This document shows positions 1 to 11,742 of a DNA stretch of 64,000 bases, piece by piece (position 1 is the first letter of the stretch; each line of letters begins with the position of its first letter). Location of the stretch: positions 3,844,001 to 3,908,000 of the forward strand of contig JAQOTA010000054.1 in assembly GCA_029532415.1 (NCBI GenBank), written 5' to 3'. The DNA is from Marasmius tenuissimus. Its lineage: Eukaryota; Basidiomycota; Agaricomycetes; Agaricales; Marasmiaceae. Under the pieces are notes generated by a model. That model saw only the letters and a program-made list of their open reading frames with translations. It did no database searches and had not been told where the DNA came from. The position numbers were made by a program, and so were the translations under genes.

Positions 1-821
1 TAGAATGGCAAATCACGGTTTCTTGCCGAGGGATGGACGGAACATCTCGATTCCCATGATTTTGAACGCCGCCGATAGTGAGTCTCGATCTACTTTCTTG
101 GAGCTCACCTTCCGACCCTTTCCTTTTCTTTCAGAGGCATTCAACTTTGAGCGGGATATCCTAGTCGTAGCTGGGAAACTCGGCTTGCTCACGTCGCCCG
201 ACTCAGAGGACACTATGTCCCTCGAGGATCTGAAGTTGTGAATGATGATTTTACTATACGCCAAAGTACCTTACTCACTGATTTGTCCTATCTCACAGAC
301 ACGGCGTTATCGAACAGGACGCCTCTTTCTCCCGAGAGGACGTTGCAATCGGAGACAGTCTCCATTTCAATGAGACGATCTTTAGCACATTAGCTAACTC
401 CAACCCCGGCTCCGATGTTTATAACACAACGTCCGCGGGCCAGGTCGCGAGAATTCGACTTGACGACTCCCTTGCGAGGAACCCCAATGTGACAAACACG
501 GTCCTACAGGCCCAAGGTCGGGCTGGCACAAGCGCGTTATACCTTGTTACCATGGGGGGCGTCACCGGCGTCGCTCCTAAAGAGTAGGTCGCATTTAGTA
601 CTTGTTCGAAGCCTTCATGGCTGACATTCTCAACCATAAGGTTCGTTCAGATACTTTTCCGGGAAGAGCGTCTCCCGATTGAAGAGGGTTGGAAGAAATC
701 CGCCGTTCCCATCAGTGGAGCCACGATAGGTGAACTCACTGCCGCGGTCTTCAAAGCCTCCGACTGGGAACCAACTGGAGATCAGTGTGCCACCATTGTA
801 GTCCCGGGTTTGAACGGCTAA
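1..821 (+). CDS. Short unspecific peroxygenase (heme-thiolate, peroxidase family 2), 5' truncated by window edge
   Basis: Secreted heme-thiolate enzyme family (chloroperoxidase fold) that uses H2O2 to oxygenate substrates. Bases 1-3 (tag) are the 3' splice site of the intron that follows the proximal-cysteine exon, so the Cys-Pro exon lies outside. Exons 4-77, 135-237, 299-583 and 641-821, with phases identical to the two paralogues at 30.5 and 32.2 kb; 214 residues are visible, ending with the family C-terminus (DQC, then a short tail). The metal/acid-base motif reads Glu-Gln-Asp (exon 299-583) where the paralogues have Glu-His-Asp, and the later catalytic Glu is Thr (GRAGTSALY). The frame is open and all splice sites are canonical, so it does not look like a decayed pseudogene. 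Closest to the copy at 30462-31465. Family call very secure; activity doubtful. Confidence 0.9.
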
Positions 822-1093
822 ATCCTCTTGCTTCGTATAGTGGACGGTCTTCCGTAGTAAGTGCTGGGTGATTTAGATCAAATAGACAGCGCTGTAGTAG
901 ATGTAGTATGTAGTTGAGATGGTGAGATTTGATGTTGAGAGTCAGTACGCAGCAGTCTTGAAGGTCGAGACGTTTTGAGTGTCTCGTAGAAAGATGGTTG
1001 TTCGAATTCGCGAAGTTGAAGGTCCTTGAAGCATGTGAGTTTGGAGGAGACACTTTTTCTGGCCAGTCAGGTGATGTCAGATTCAATGAACGC

Positions 1094-1190
1094 GTTACGC
1101 GTGATGCCACGAGTGACGAGGCACGTGAAATCGGTCACATCGTCGTCAACAGCTGTGACTCTGAGTCTTGAACGTTCGAACCGCGACCAC
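1094..1190 (+). repeat. Copy A of a three-copy conserved block
   Basis: Begins gttacgcgtgat, carries an E-box-like cacgtga (1132-1138), then tcacat, and ends cgcgaccac. The same elements in the same order occur at 40210-40288 and 44089-44183. Function unknown; a promoter element or a small dispersed repeat. Confidence 0.5.
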
Positions 1191-2436
1191 CACCACATTC
1201 CTTGATCCGTCCTAGTATTTCTACTACCTACAGTAGGCTATATGAATTCTCAAAGCTCGGAAATCTTTCACATTCCTTATTTGAGCAGCAGTGACCATCT
1301 GTTCCGCGTGTGGCCTCTCAGAGCTGAGCTTGATCGGAAGGGCCACTGGAGATAAGCAGAGATAAGCTTGGGTAAGAAGGAACTCTCTTTGCTCTCATGG
1401 ATGTTCTCTCAAAGTGATATCGTGCTTGGGGCCTGACGAGGTGCGTTGAAGAGATCATATGGCTCGATTTGATCCGGATCTGTACTAGGTGTTACCCACT
1501 GGACACCCACAGTGTACGCCGTGCACTGTAATCCACTCTGAGTCCATTCTATCGAGCTGACGCTGGGAAGTCGTTAGGATTCTAATTCCCTTCATATACT
1601 GATTGGTGTGTTTGGGCCGTAGCCTTTCTCTTCGGACGTTCTCGGCGAGAAGATTTCCAGTGAAGGTGAACGCGATTTGGCTGCCAATAGATATAGCATT
1701 CACGGACACGCGGATTGGAAAGCAAGACCTTGGTCGAGGACGAATGAACACGGAACCACTCACAGAGATGAAGAGTCTCGTGGGAGATTGGATCATAGAC
1801 GGACAAAGGCTGTTCTCGAGCCGCAATACCATGGATCGCTTTCTAGGAGACGGAGGAGGTTTATCCAAGCTGATGTGGAGCGACACTCCTTCGCTTCAAA
1901 CGTTTCAGGGAGACGCAAAACAGCCCCCCCCCCTCAGGACGTGAAGAGGGGGCATACCGAAGTTCGATGTGAATGTCCATGGATCGATAATGATTTTCAT
2001 CCATCTTCAATAAGGTTGTCCTCGATCACTGAATACGGGAAACCAGCCCCGCCTCTGTTCCAAGCTATGTGGTACTTACCGCCGTCGACGGTGCGTGCAG
2101 TGAATTTCTGCCCTATTCTGCTGGGGTTTATTGTTATCGTCTTCTTTCTGAGAACTTCCTGGCATTGAAATCTTCTCATGCATCGCTCAAAATATCCATG
2201 TTGTACAAGGATTTGCTGTTGGCCTTCTATTGTCGAGAAGTATCTTGATGGCGGGATGCCCTCCAACTCTATTGTGTTTTCGGGCTTTACCCGGCGGAAT
2301 GATCATCCAATTGTGTTGAAGTGATTCATTATGAGCTTCCGGGGATACGGGATACAGCGTTCATGGGTATCATTTCGTTGACGACGATGAACAATTGCAT
2401 CTAATGCGCCTTTTCATTAATTGTATTAGGAAACCT

Positions 2437-2444
2437 TATAAAAT
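2437..2444 (+). promoter_or_regulatory. TATA-like box before the MIF4G-like gene
   Basis: ttataaaa about 116 bases upstream of the chosen ATG at 2560. Confidence 0.4.
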
Positions 2445-2559
2445 GGAAGCAACCTTCAAGTGCTTTGTTCCCTAACGAACAACGCCTTGTTCAACGCCTT
2501 GTCCATCCCAGTATTTCCACTGTCCTGCCACGTTACGCTTGCACCCCATCCCAATCGCT

Positions 2560-3785
2560 ATGGCCACTCACTCTCCCGAGCTATATCACATCCGCACATT
2601 CGACCTCCAACCTATCGGTGCATCCCCGTCAGATTCGCCTCTCAGCTCAACAAGCACCCTCGCCTTGGACGACGACCAAATCCGTTCCATCTTCCTCTCC
2701 GAGAAGTTCGCGGATGCCGGTATCGAATGTGAACTACCCCCGACTACAATCGCCAACCTGACCGATATACTCGATCATGTTGATATCTACGACATCAGAT
2801 TCGGGAAGGAACTCAATCCCGGTGCGCCGCCTTTCACTCCGAAGGGTGCTTGTGCCCCTCCATCTCCGCCTCAAGCGCTAGTGCCGCAGCTCGCGCGAGT
2901 ACCGTCTGCCACAACGCCGACGCACCGCCAATCATTCTCATTTGCCCCGCCGGCTGTCCCGCTCCCGCAGCAGTCTCACTCCTCAGCTGCTTGGATCACC
3001 GTATTCCACGCTGTTATGAGCCATCCTCGACCGACGTTACCTGTTCTTGCTGGGTACGCACGAGATCTCGTTGACGCCGCTCTCTGGGACGAGTCAGAAG
3101 AAGAGATTGCAGAGCTCAGCAAACGACTCTGTTTCCAGGCAATGATGACCGATACCAACCACGACGTGTTGGCTCCGTTCGCACGGGAGGTACAGCTTTG
3201 CTTGAACGCAAGCTACGGCGAACGTGCTGCTCAGTCGTTTGCCTGGTATATGAGAGAGGGGACGATGGGAGTTTTCAAAGCCAGCTGGTGTACATCTGTA
3301 AGTTCCATTGCCTATTATTTCTAGTTGTTCGTATTCTAAATTGGCTACTTGGACAGGTCAACGAACGAGCGATATCGTTCCACAATACGCCGTCTGAAGA
3401 GTATGTCGGTACCGCCACGGAATTCTTACGTTTCATTGGCGACCTCTTCTCGCTTGGGGTGCTGGTCAAGGAGAATATCTCGATGTGCCTCTCAGTCCTC
3501 GTCTACGAAATGGTATCCATTGAACACATCGATGCTATCGGAACTCTCATTGAAAGCGCTCAAATCGAGTTCTGGTGTCGTCCTGGAGAAACAAAGCCCA
3601 GCGACGAGATGATGCGCCGATTTATCAACCACTTTTCGATGAAGGCTGATAGCCTTCAAGATGGAGTGACACCATTCAGTGTGCTCGGGAGATCAGCTGG
3701 ACCTGATGAGAGGAATGCGAAGGTGCACGAGGTTCTGAGCATGCTCTCGCGATGGTGGGGAAGTGAAAGCGGATTACGGTTATAG
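2560..3785 (+). CDS. MIF4G-domain-like protein
   Basis: Two exons, 2560-3297 and 3357-3785 (intron gtaagt..acag, phase 0), 388 residues. The start is the first ATG (MATHS); upstream in-frame codons are not ATG. Residues 1-150 are low complexity, rich in Ser and Pro. The C-terminal 230 residues are helical and resemble the MIF4G fold of eIF4G-like proteins, with the pattern FIGDLFSLGVL, a Cys-Leu helix and an EHIDAIGTLIESA helix as in MIF4G repeats. Known members bind RNA helicases or cap-binding factors in translation or mRNA decay; which partner is used here cannot be told. It ends 136 bases before the 3' end of the minus-strand fucosyltransferase-like gene, so the two are convergent. MIF4G assignment is by eye and moderately sure. 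Confidence 0.75.
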
Positions 3786-3921
3786 ATATATCTAAACTTT
3801 TAGTAGATGATTAAGGATTATACCCCTAGCTTACAGTCCTCTCTCTAATACATCCACAACACAAAGCAATGAAATCCAATAAGACGAGTGTCATTTCAAT
3901 GTTAATGGTTGCGCGTGATAA

Positions 3922-5509
3922 CTACCAGAAACGTGTGCTGATGGGTTTCTTCCCATCGACGAGTCTTCGGTGTACAATGTTACTGGTGAACGAGGACCAC
4001 TGCAAAGGAGATATGAGAACGGTCTCAAACGATATGAGCACAGAAGAACTCACCCCGTTACCGATGAAAACAGCGGCCCTTCTCGCGAGATCCATATCAA
4101 CGGCCATGTTGGCATCCATTTGTTCCGCGTTCAGGATGAGATCTTTGCTCGTGACGATGGAATTCCATCCTTGGCTCTTCAGCCTCTCCTTCAGCCCTGC
4201 TAGCCAATCCCCCTTCGCGTTCGTCAAAAGATACATCGTATCCAACACAACCTCCTCGCCGTGAAGAGACTTGATATAGTCGTCTCTAGAGTCAAGAATC
4301 TTCTTCACGATGAGGTCTACCTCGGGGTAGCATCGCACTTGGTAGAATTCTTTGTACTCCGGAGAGTCCCATTTCATGCCCGCTGGCACCCTAAAGTGGT
4401 CGGGGAGGTCGGGAAGGAGGTTCCAGCTGTAGAACGTGGAGTTATAGTACGCCAGCCTGTGACACGCCTCTTCGAAGTCGCCACGTCGGATATGGACTGC
4501 CATGACGCGCGAGTAGGGGTTTCGTGGCCAGGTGGAGGCTGCAGCATTCGACGATTTCTTCCCTCCCGACAGCGCCGGTCGAGGCCCCCTTGGAAGGAAG
4601 AGATACTCGTTCGCGTCGATAGCACTGTTCACGACGGGGGAAGTTTCGAAGAGTCGGGAAATGGGGGATTTAGTGAATGGCTCCCAAAGCGAGAGAACCC
4701 GATCGGATCCCCATAACCACAGGTCAAAGGTCTGGGGGAAGTCGTCGATCTTTCGGTCCGCGGGAACGATTTCGACACACCGAGCGGGTTCTTCCCTCAA
4801 GATCTTGGCCCAGTAATTGAGGATTTCGATCCCGGATGCCCAGCCTATTTGCGGTTTGTAGTCTTCTGTATGAAGGATTTTGCGTTCTGATTTAGGGCAG
4901 ACCTTGTCGAAGAACTTTTCTGAAACTGAACGAGGAGCTGGATCATCCGGCTCGAACGGTCCGCCTGAAGCGGGGCCAGAGATGAGTGCGTTTAGAGGAG
5001 TTCGCGGGGGGTTCGTGCGGAATTGGGATCTGGGCCAAGTGTAGTAGTCGGACTTCCAATAGTATTCCTGGAAAACGTATGCACGACCAGAAATGTAGGC
5101 AAGATGAGCACACATCAATCTGTAAACGATAGTGCATTAGTCTTGCTGCGGCACGAACACCACGAGTAGTATAAATTGAGGCATAAACAACTCACAGGTC
5201 GTTCAAAACATTATTCCACCCCAATTGCTGGATCTGGTTCGAAAACTTCACATATTTCCCCGTCTTTCCTTCTGGGAAAGGTAGGTCCAAATCATGTTGC
5301 GGCAAATTGTCCTCCCATGCCCGCAAAACGTCCCATGTTGGGGGCTCTGGTGGTCTTCTGCTTGCCTCTACAGCACCTTGGAAGGACATTGGTAGCGACA
5401 TGCCCAGAGATGAAGTTTTTGGGCCCACAAGGAATAGTAGCACCAAGATGAACACAAACGCGAGCGCTGCGAATTGCACCCGCCGTGTCGAGCGTAATCC
5501 CGAGATCAT
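3922..5509 (-). CDS. O-fucosyltransferase-like type II membrane glycosyltransferase
   Basis: Exons 5509-5196 and 5119-3922, joined in phase 2, giving 503 residues. The ATG at 5509 puts a single hydrophobic anchor at residues 13-33 after a short basic tail, a Golgi type II topology. After a Pro-rich stem, residues 80-110 carry the FSNQIQQLGWNN motif typical of the GDP-fucose O-fucosyltransferase fold, and near residue 315 is HIRRGDF, the His-Arg-Arg-Asp element that contacts the nucleotide sugar in that superfamily. The C-terminal FIGNGVSSS segment is also usual. Expected role: transfer of fucose or another GDP-sugar to protein or glycan in the secretory pathway; acceptor unknown. Fungal members are rarely characterised, so the substrate should be left open. 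Confidence 0.8.
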
Positions 5510-6210
5510 GTTGACTGCTCGAAGTTCGCTTAAATGTGTCGAGATGATTCCTGAGGGGAAAAGGACAGCTCGCCGAGCGAATGGAGAGGAAGGCCAGAGG
5601 CGAGATGGAGGTTGAGGGCAAAAAAGTCTGTTCTGATTCAACCTGCCATCATGATGCGTGAGAGAGAACTCCGTTTGCCGGTGGCATCACAAAAAAAAAA
5701 AGGATCAGGAATGCTGTGCACGCCTCGTTGTCGCACGCTCGCACGCCCTTTCCGAATTGTCGTGGGTGTCGCTGGGTCCACAATTCCATCAAGGGGCCCA
5801 GCAACGGCCCTCTGGGAGCCTCGAACTCAGAATTGACAAGTAAGTACAGCAGTGGTCTGATAAATCTTGAGTACATTAAGTGTCCTGCCCGTCGAACTGA
5901 TCCCTTCAACAGCTCCGAACACGGATAAAAATACCGAGCAATTGAACCAGTATGTATAATACTTTGAAACCGGGAACATGCCGCGTGTCAGACACCTAAG
6001 ATTCCGGAGCACCCGCAGCAAGGGCACAGCCGTTCCAGCCTCAGTCTGAACTTCCACTATCCAACGCCCCTCGACAAAAATTTGAGATGTTCATCGTCCA
6101 AATGGAACAATTTTGGGAAAAGGTTAGTATACGCTGAACCAATGGCCAGTAGCACCACAGCGCGAGTTGAATGAACGCCACCGTCAATCGAAAGTGTCAC
6201 GGATCATGCA
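5510..6210. other. Intergenic stretch
   Basis: Promoter side of the fucosyltransferase-like gene and 3' side of the kinase gene. Holds a run of about a dozen A near 5690-5701. No gene seen. Confidence 0.6.
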
Positions 6211-8736
6211 TTAACGAGCACTGAATCGAGACGTCGGGCGCAAATCGAAAAGCGTCTTCACGAGAACCTCCATCTTTGGTCTCAACACTGGTATTGATTC
6301 CCAGCAGGCTTCCACCGCGATCCAAAACTCTCCCTGGCCATCCTCCGTAAGTTCGGTCGTCAATATTTCGGAACGCTGGTAAGGCTTTGCACCCTGGATG
6401 ACATCGAGAACAACCGCAAAGTCGTTCGATCGATGGGAATAGGGAAGGGAACCTGTTGCGACCTCCAAACAGACTGCCCCAAATGCGTATATGTCGCTAT
6501 ACGTGGTGACCTGGATCTTCTTGTCTTCCACCTGGGCATGTATAAGTTCCGGCGCCATCCATCTCGTCGACCCAGCGAAGAAAGACGTGGGTTTCTTGAT
6601 TCCAATCGATGAAAGATGATCAGACATGATCTTCGAGAGACCGAAATCGGTGATGACTGCTTGGCCCTGAGAGTCAATGAGGATATTGCCCTAGACAGAC
6701 ATGTCTTGTTTTAAGTCCTGCAGGGAGGAGAACTAGAGAGCAGCGACAGCTACCATACCGCTTTTAGATCCCCATGAACGATCGGAGGGACAAAGTTATG
6801 TAGGTAAGAGACACCTGAAGCGACTTGTACGAGCTGAGGTAGAAGTGAAGGTTAGACTATGAACGGCCAAGTCGGGTCATCTCATCTGACATACCAAGTC
6901 GAACTTCCCCGCCCCAGGATGATCTCTCACGTACCGACAAATGGTACCGCTATCACACCACAGCGAGACCATGCCAATGCTAGTGGGGCTTTGGACTAGC
7001 CCGTATAGCGTGGCAAGGTTTCGATGGGCTAATTGGTGCCAGGTAATGACTTCGGCATGCAGCCTCTGCAAGGTTGGAGTGAGGGTTAAGACCCGGTAAA
7101 CATACGCGAGATACTAAGGCGGAACGGACCTTCAAAAATTCCTCGCGAGCATCTTGAAACATCACCCGACGAAGGTACTTGATCGCAACCTTGAAGTGTA
7201 TTGGTGGGGAGTCAGAGATCAGAAAGGGCAGAGTAAAGAGTAGAGCGAGCGCACGGTTTGGTGTTTCTTTTCTACAGGGTCAAACCACTCTCCCTTCCAC
7301 ACGTCGCTGAAGCCCCCATGACACGACGGGTGGTTCCCGATGAGCTCGATCTCGTCCGTGAGGTCGTGCACCTTCAAGCTCCCCCTCACTGTGAGCATCT
7401 TCGCCAGGCCGTCCTTCTCGAACTTTTGCCTACACCGTTGCTTGAGTCTGGTATAATCGACAAAGGTATCTGCGATCCAGCGGCAGCGGAATTCGTCGTA
7501 CGATGATATAGATTCCGTAATGGATAGTAACGAACAGAAGTATATCCGAGGCCCGTAAACATGCTGGATCTCGGAGACGTACGTTTGTTCAACGTTGTTC
7601 GGGTCAGGAAAGTAGCCGGAGCAATTTGAGCGACTCGAGGAGGGCGAGTAACGTGATGGGGTCGCCGGGGGAGGTGTATTGAATGTACGATACCGTTGAA
7701 TGGTACGATTCCTGTAGTAAGGAACGGTGGAAAGGATCATGGCGTTTCGAAGGTGTACATCTAGAGGTAGCTCTTCCGTAACTTCAACAGCAAGTAGACC
7801 CTGACACTGGTTGCATATCCACGTGTCTTCCCCACGAAGGATATACAAGGCAAGGGTGGGCAGAATTGGGAAAAAGGAATCTGATGATTGAGTTTTCCTG
7901 CGGCGGTGTGGTTAGATCAGCATGCACAAAAGGTGTCAAAGGATACTGAGGACGCACGGATCTTTCTCCTCCCAGCCAACTCCGCCACCAAAACTCTCAT
8001 CGAGCGTTCCAAAGCAGGTGTCCGGCAGAATATACTCTTGCTCATTCTGTGAGACAACACCGAGGTAAACTTCTGCTTTCCGACAGAAATCCCAACAGTG
8101 GAAATTGAAGTCCTCAAGCCACGGGACTTCACGGATCCGCCGCGGCTCGGTCAGGACTCGCGTGCGAAAAGTCTCTAGGGGGGCAACGAGGTCTGATTTG
8201 AGATCGGAGTTCATGGCCCGGGTATCTGCGTTGAAGAAAACTGTGAAGGCTCGCAGAAGGGCTTGGTATCGGAGCTGTTGTATGAAGACACTGCACTCGG
8301 GCTTGATCCTTTGAATGCGACCGTTTTCCCGAAATGTAACGCCAGGCTCCATCAGGGTTTCAACAAGCTTTCGATAGTACGAGCTGTTTCGGAAGCGTAG
8401 AAAGGTGAAGAATTTCATGATCGTGAGGAGCGTCTCGCGTTCCAAGGTAAGTCTTGGCGGACGCGACATTGGCGGAGAGGGTATCGAGTCGATTATATGT
8501 GTGATAGCAGCTTCAGCCCGTGCCTCAAGGGAATGAAAGGCCTTCTCCGTTTCATGCAAGGAGGCACGAACCGCTGGATAGAGTGATGAAGGTACGTCGA
8601 AATCCTGGAAGATGGACTGATTACCGGGCCCAGAGCTTTCCGGAAGTGTTTCGAAGAGCTCCGTAGTGTAGACATCATATCCAAAAACGCGACTCGGATG
8701 TCGAGATCCCAGGGGACTGTTCACTGAAGATGACAT
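6211..8736 (-). CDS. TKL-type protein kinase with N-terminal DUF4238-like region
   Basis: Exons 8736-7958, 7897-7255, 7189-7130, 7065-6895, 6833-6759 and 6690-6211, all phases consistent, 735 residues from the ATG at 8736. Residues 1-300 resemble the DUF4238 region found in many agaricomycete proteins (helix-rich; the FFPILPTLALYI segment is just after intron 1). The kinase domain starts near residue 440: glycine loop HGGFSDVWKG, catalytic Lys in VAIKYL, alpha-C Glu in LHAEV, catalytic loop HGDLKAGN (HGD instead of HRD, common in fungal TKL-like kinases), DFG, APE, and SDIYAFG. All catalytic residues are present, so an active Ser/Thr or Tyr kinase is expected. The true start may be further upstream: 8797-8870 encodes an IPQYLPP-like stretch resembling the DUF4238 beginning, but I could not splice it in phase. 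Confidence 0.82.
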
Positions 8737-9829
8737 GCAGTCAGGCTCCAAGTCTAGGTCTGATCAATAATACTCCCTTACCGATGCGACTGCCATAACC
8801 TCCAGATGATTGGTGGCAGATACTGAGGAATCAGGGCTTTCTGTGCCAACACACACGCGGTTAGACTCCTGAAATGACGCTCTTGAGAGTTAACGGTTCA
8901 CTCACCATGAGGTGGATATGAGGGGGTGACGTCGAAAGGATCGTGCGAACATTACTCTGCGACTCACATTGACACTGTAACACGGCCTGAAAACCTATTG
9001 GCAGCCTGGCACCAGGTGCACAGGAATGTATGTCTGTATTGTGAGATTGATACAGCTTTGAGAATAGCATCCAATCGCGGGGGCTGATTGGGCTTGGGTC
9101 AATTAGAAGATGGAGACGAAATTGAATAGTTCCACGGTGATAAGAGTTAGGCGTGTCGTGGCCACCATCTTCGAACCCAAAGGGACCATGAACGTTTATG
9201 AACAACAATGTGAGCGCTCCGGTAAATGGCATTGGGCGGTCCGGCCATTCCGGACCAATATTGGCCCTAAACTAGGGTTGACTTGGGGTTAACCCACCCC
9301 ATCACTGACGTCTGTTGAATTTTGGCCTTGAAATTATCGACGACGTTCTAGGATAATACTAGGGCACGTCCTAGGACGTCTAGCTGTTATTGGTACATTC
9401 AGGATGATTCAAATGCTACCATGAACTCATTTCAGCCATACACAGCATCCAGAAATCAGAAAACTTTGCACAACACATTCCACTTTGTTCACCAGAACTT
9501 CACTAGAAGATATTGTCGCAATTCGACAATAGTTTTGAAACGAACTTTGCTTTTAGGTGCGCTGGCTAGATCTCCGCTCTCCAGAATCAACTTCTGAACA
9601 CAAGTGGGCAGAGTCGCGCTATGAGTAATGTCTATTTTCCTGCACAGGTAGTCGTCATTTTCGACGGATCTTCAACGTTTTCTCTGGACTTTCCATATCG
9701 AACCACCATATTTTGAAGCACGCTCAAGAATCTGCACAAGAGAAGGACAGGGAACGGACATTGCCGTGGCCGTCTGAGGCGCGGAGGAAAGATATAGGTG
9801 GTGCTAGAGGTCAGTGATGTTGTCATTCA
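8737..9829. other. Intergenic stretch with short palindromes
   Basis: May hold a first exon of the minus-strand kinase gene (8797-9232). Two palindromes are visible: ggtccgg/ccggacc arms at 9238-9256 and a perfect 14-mer acgtcctaggacgt at 9366-9379. No other gene seen. Confidence 0.5.
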
Positions 9830-11742
9830 ATGTCTACAAGCACTCATATTCACGCAGGGCAAAGGGTCTTCATCTCAGCCTCGATCGAAGGGTCTTCATC
9901 TTCCGATGGTACTACAGCGCCTCCGAGTCCAGCGAGTCCAGAATCCGAAGCAATGCCTTCATCTCCGCCACCTTCATCTCAGCCACCGCAGCAGCAGCAG
10001 CAGAATTCTGACAAGTCAACCGGTACAGGCCGAGAATCTGAACCCCAGGACACCATTCACAAATTGCTCTCCTCGCCCGTCCTGTATGACCCTCTACGTG
10101 TACCACGTAACCCCATAGTATTGTGTCACGGTAAAACCTTCGCGCCTTATCCATCGCCACCATCTGATTTCATTTGCAAGGCCTCTATGGATTCGACACA
10201 AGAGGACCCTCCTCGTTTCCTAGCATGCGCATGCATTACTGGTCTAATGTTCTGAGCATCCTACGCGGGAAGCTAGGTGCCGATGTAATCATCACGTCCG
10301 TGCCTGGGTAAGTTGGTACTCGCCGCTCCTGGTCGGGTCGGATGCGTCTAACTGTATCAAAAACATTAGCACCGGGTCGATCAGTTCTCGTGCGGAGCAT
10401 CTCGATCGTCAGCTCAAGGAAAAGGCTCCCGGCAAGAGCGTCAACTTGATGGCACACTCAATGGGCGGCTTGGACGGTCGGCATCTGATCACCCACTTCA
10501 AACCTGAGAAATACGAGCCTCTTTCATTAACAACTATCAGTACACCTCATCGGGGGAGTCCGTTCATGGATTGGTGCTCTGTATGAGTCTGTCATACTTA
10601 TCGTCGTGACCGTATGCACTAATTATGGCATCTAGCAAAATCTAGGGCTAGGGAAACTCGCCGCCGAGGAGAAAGACATCCTGGCGCGAGCTGCGACAGA
10701 ATCCAAGATGTCGGATAAGGAGAAGCACGACAAGTTTTCATCACTGTCGCTCTCGTCACTCCCATCGTCTTTCACGACCCTGATTATGTCAATACTTGAC
10801 TCCCCGGCCTACGCTAATCTCACTTCAACATATCTTCAGGAGGTGTTTAATCCAGCCACACCCGATAATCCGAAAGTGAAATACCTCAGTGTCGCTGGTA
10901 GGATGCCCAGCGTGAACATCTGGCATCCGTTCTGGTTGCCTAAGATGGTCCTTGATGACTTCGAGAAGAACTCGCGGCAAGAATTGAAGGAGGCTTGGAA
11001 GAGGGGCGACAGAAATGCTAGTCAGACACCAATGTGGGCACGGGAGGAAGAATGGGGAAATGATGGGCTAGTGACGATCCAAAGCGCAAAATGGGGAGAG
11101 TTTTTAGGTACAATGGAAGGATGCGACCGTGGGTTTCTGCCTCTTTCTGCACGAGCATTTTTGACTGATGGATTCGCTATGATAGATTGGGAACTCAGGG
11201 GCGCCCGAGGGCTCGAGTTTGGCGTTGATCTTCCAGCTATACCTGCCATCGGACTCGGCCCATCCTCTTCTGTGACAGACCAGAATGAGGGTACAAAGTC
11301 CTCTGCCGGGAGCAGTGACGAACGGGATTTGAAAGACAAGGATTGGGGTTGGCTTCTCAAAGCATGGCGAAAGGAAGAGAAGATACATCAGGAGGCGGCG
11401 TCGAAAGCAATGCCCTCATCTTCCAGTTCAGGAGATCGTAAAAGGGACAGGGAGATCCGCAGAGAGAAGGACGATGCAGTGATCAAGGCCTCAACAGACA
11501 AGCTGTCTGTGGTGTTCGACTGGCTCACGGAGCGAGTCCCTAGCCCTCCTCTGACGCTATTGGGTGGCAAGCGATCTCCCGATTCCAAGGATGAAGCACA
11601 GGCATTCAGAGATCGACAGTACTCATCCGATCTAGACGCCAAAGAAGGGAGGAAAGGGAAGAAGAATGAACTGGCTACGAAAACTGACCTCGAGAGGTTT
11701 TACGTTGCGTTATCCAGGAAACTCTACGATGAAGGGTTGTGA
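9830..11742 (+). CDS. Triacylglycerol lipase, yeast Tgl2-like alpha/beta hydrolase
   Basis: Exons 9830-10130, 10181-10307, 10370-10580, 10636-11128 and 11186-11742, 562 residues. Ser/Gln-rich N-terminus, then PIVLCHGLYGFD (oxyanion region), and the nucleophile elbow AHSMGG near residue 170, preceded by the lipase-like VNLM strand. The last intron (11129-11185, 57 bases, no stop) was not obvious: removing it yields GCDHWE, placing the catalytic His in the family's DHW motif, while reading through destroys it. Yeast Tgl2 is a mitochondrial acylglycerol lipase; no clear targeting peptide is seen here. C-terminal part is Lys/Glu-rich with a long charged insertion (residues 380-440). Start at the first ATG in frame. 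Family secure, location not. Confidence 0.85.

Larger units (their letters stand above)
822..2559. other. Intergenic stretch, no supported gene
   Basis: Open frames on both strands between 1485 and 2266 overlap each other and show no recognised domain or consistent splice structure. Contains one copy of a repeated block (1094-1190) and a TATA-like box near 2437 ahead of the next gene. Confidence 0.6.

Noticed and set aside
1485..2266. Open frames on both strands between the edge peroxygenase and the MIF4G-like gene
   Set aside because: They overlap each other, have unnatural composition, and no domain or splice pattern supports any of them.
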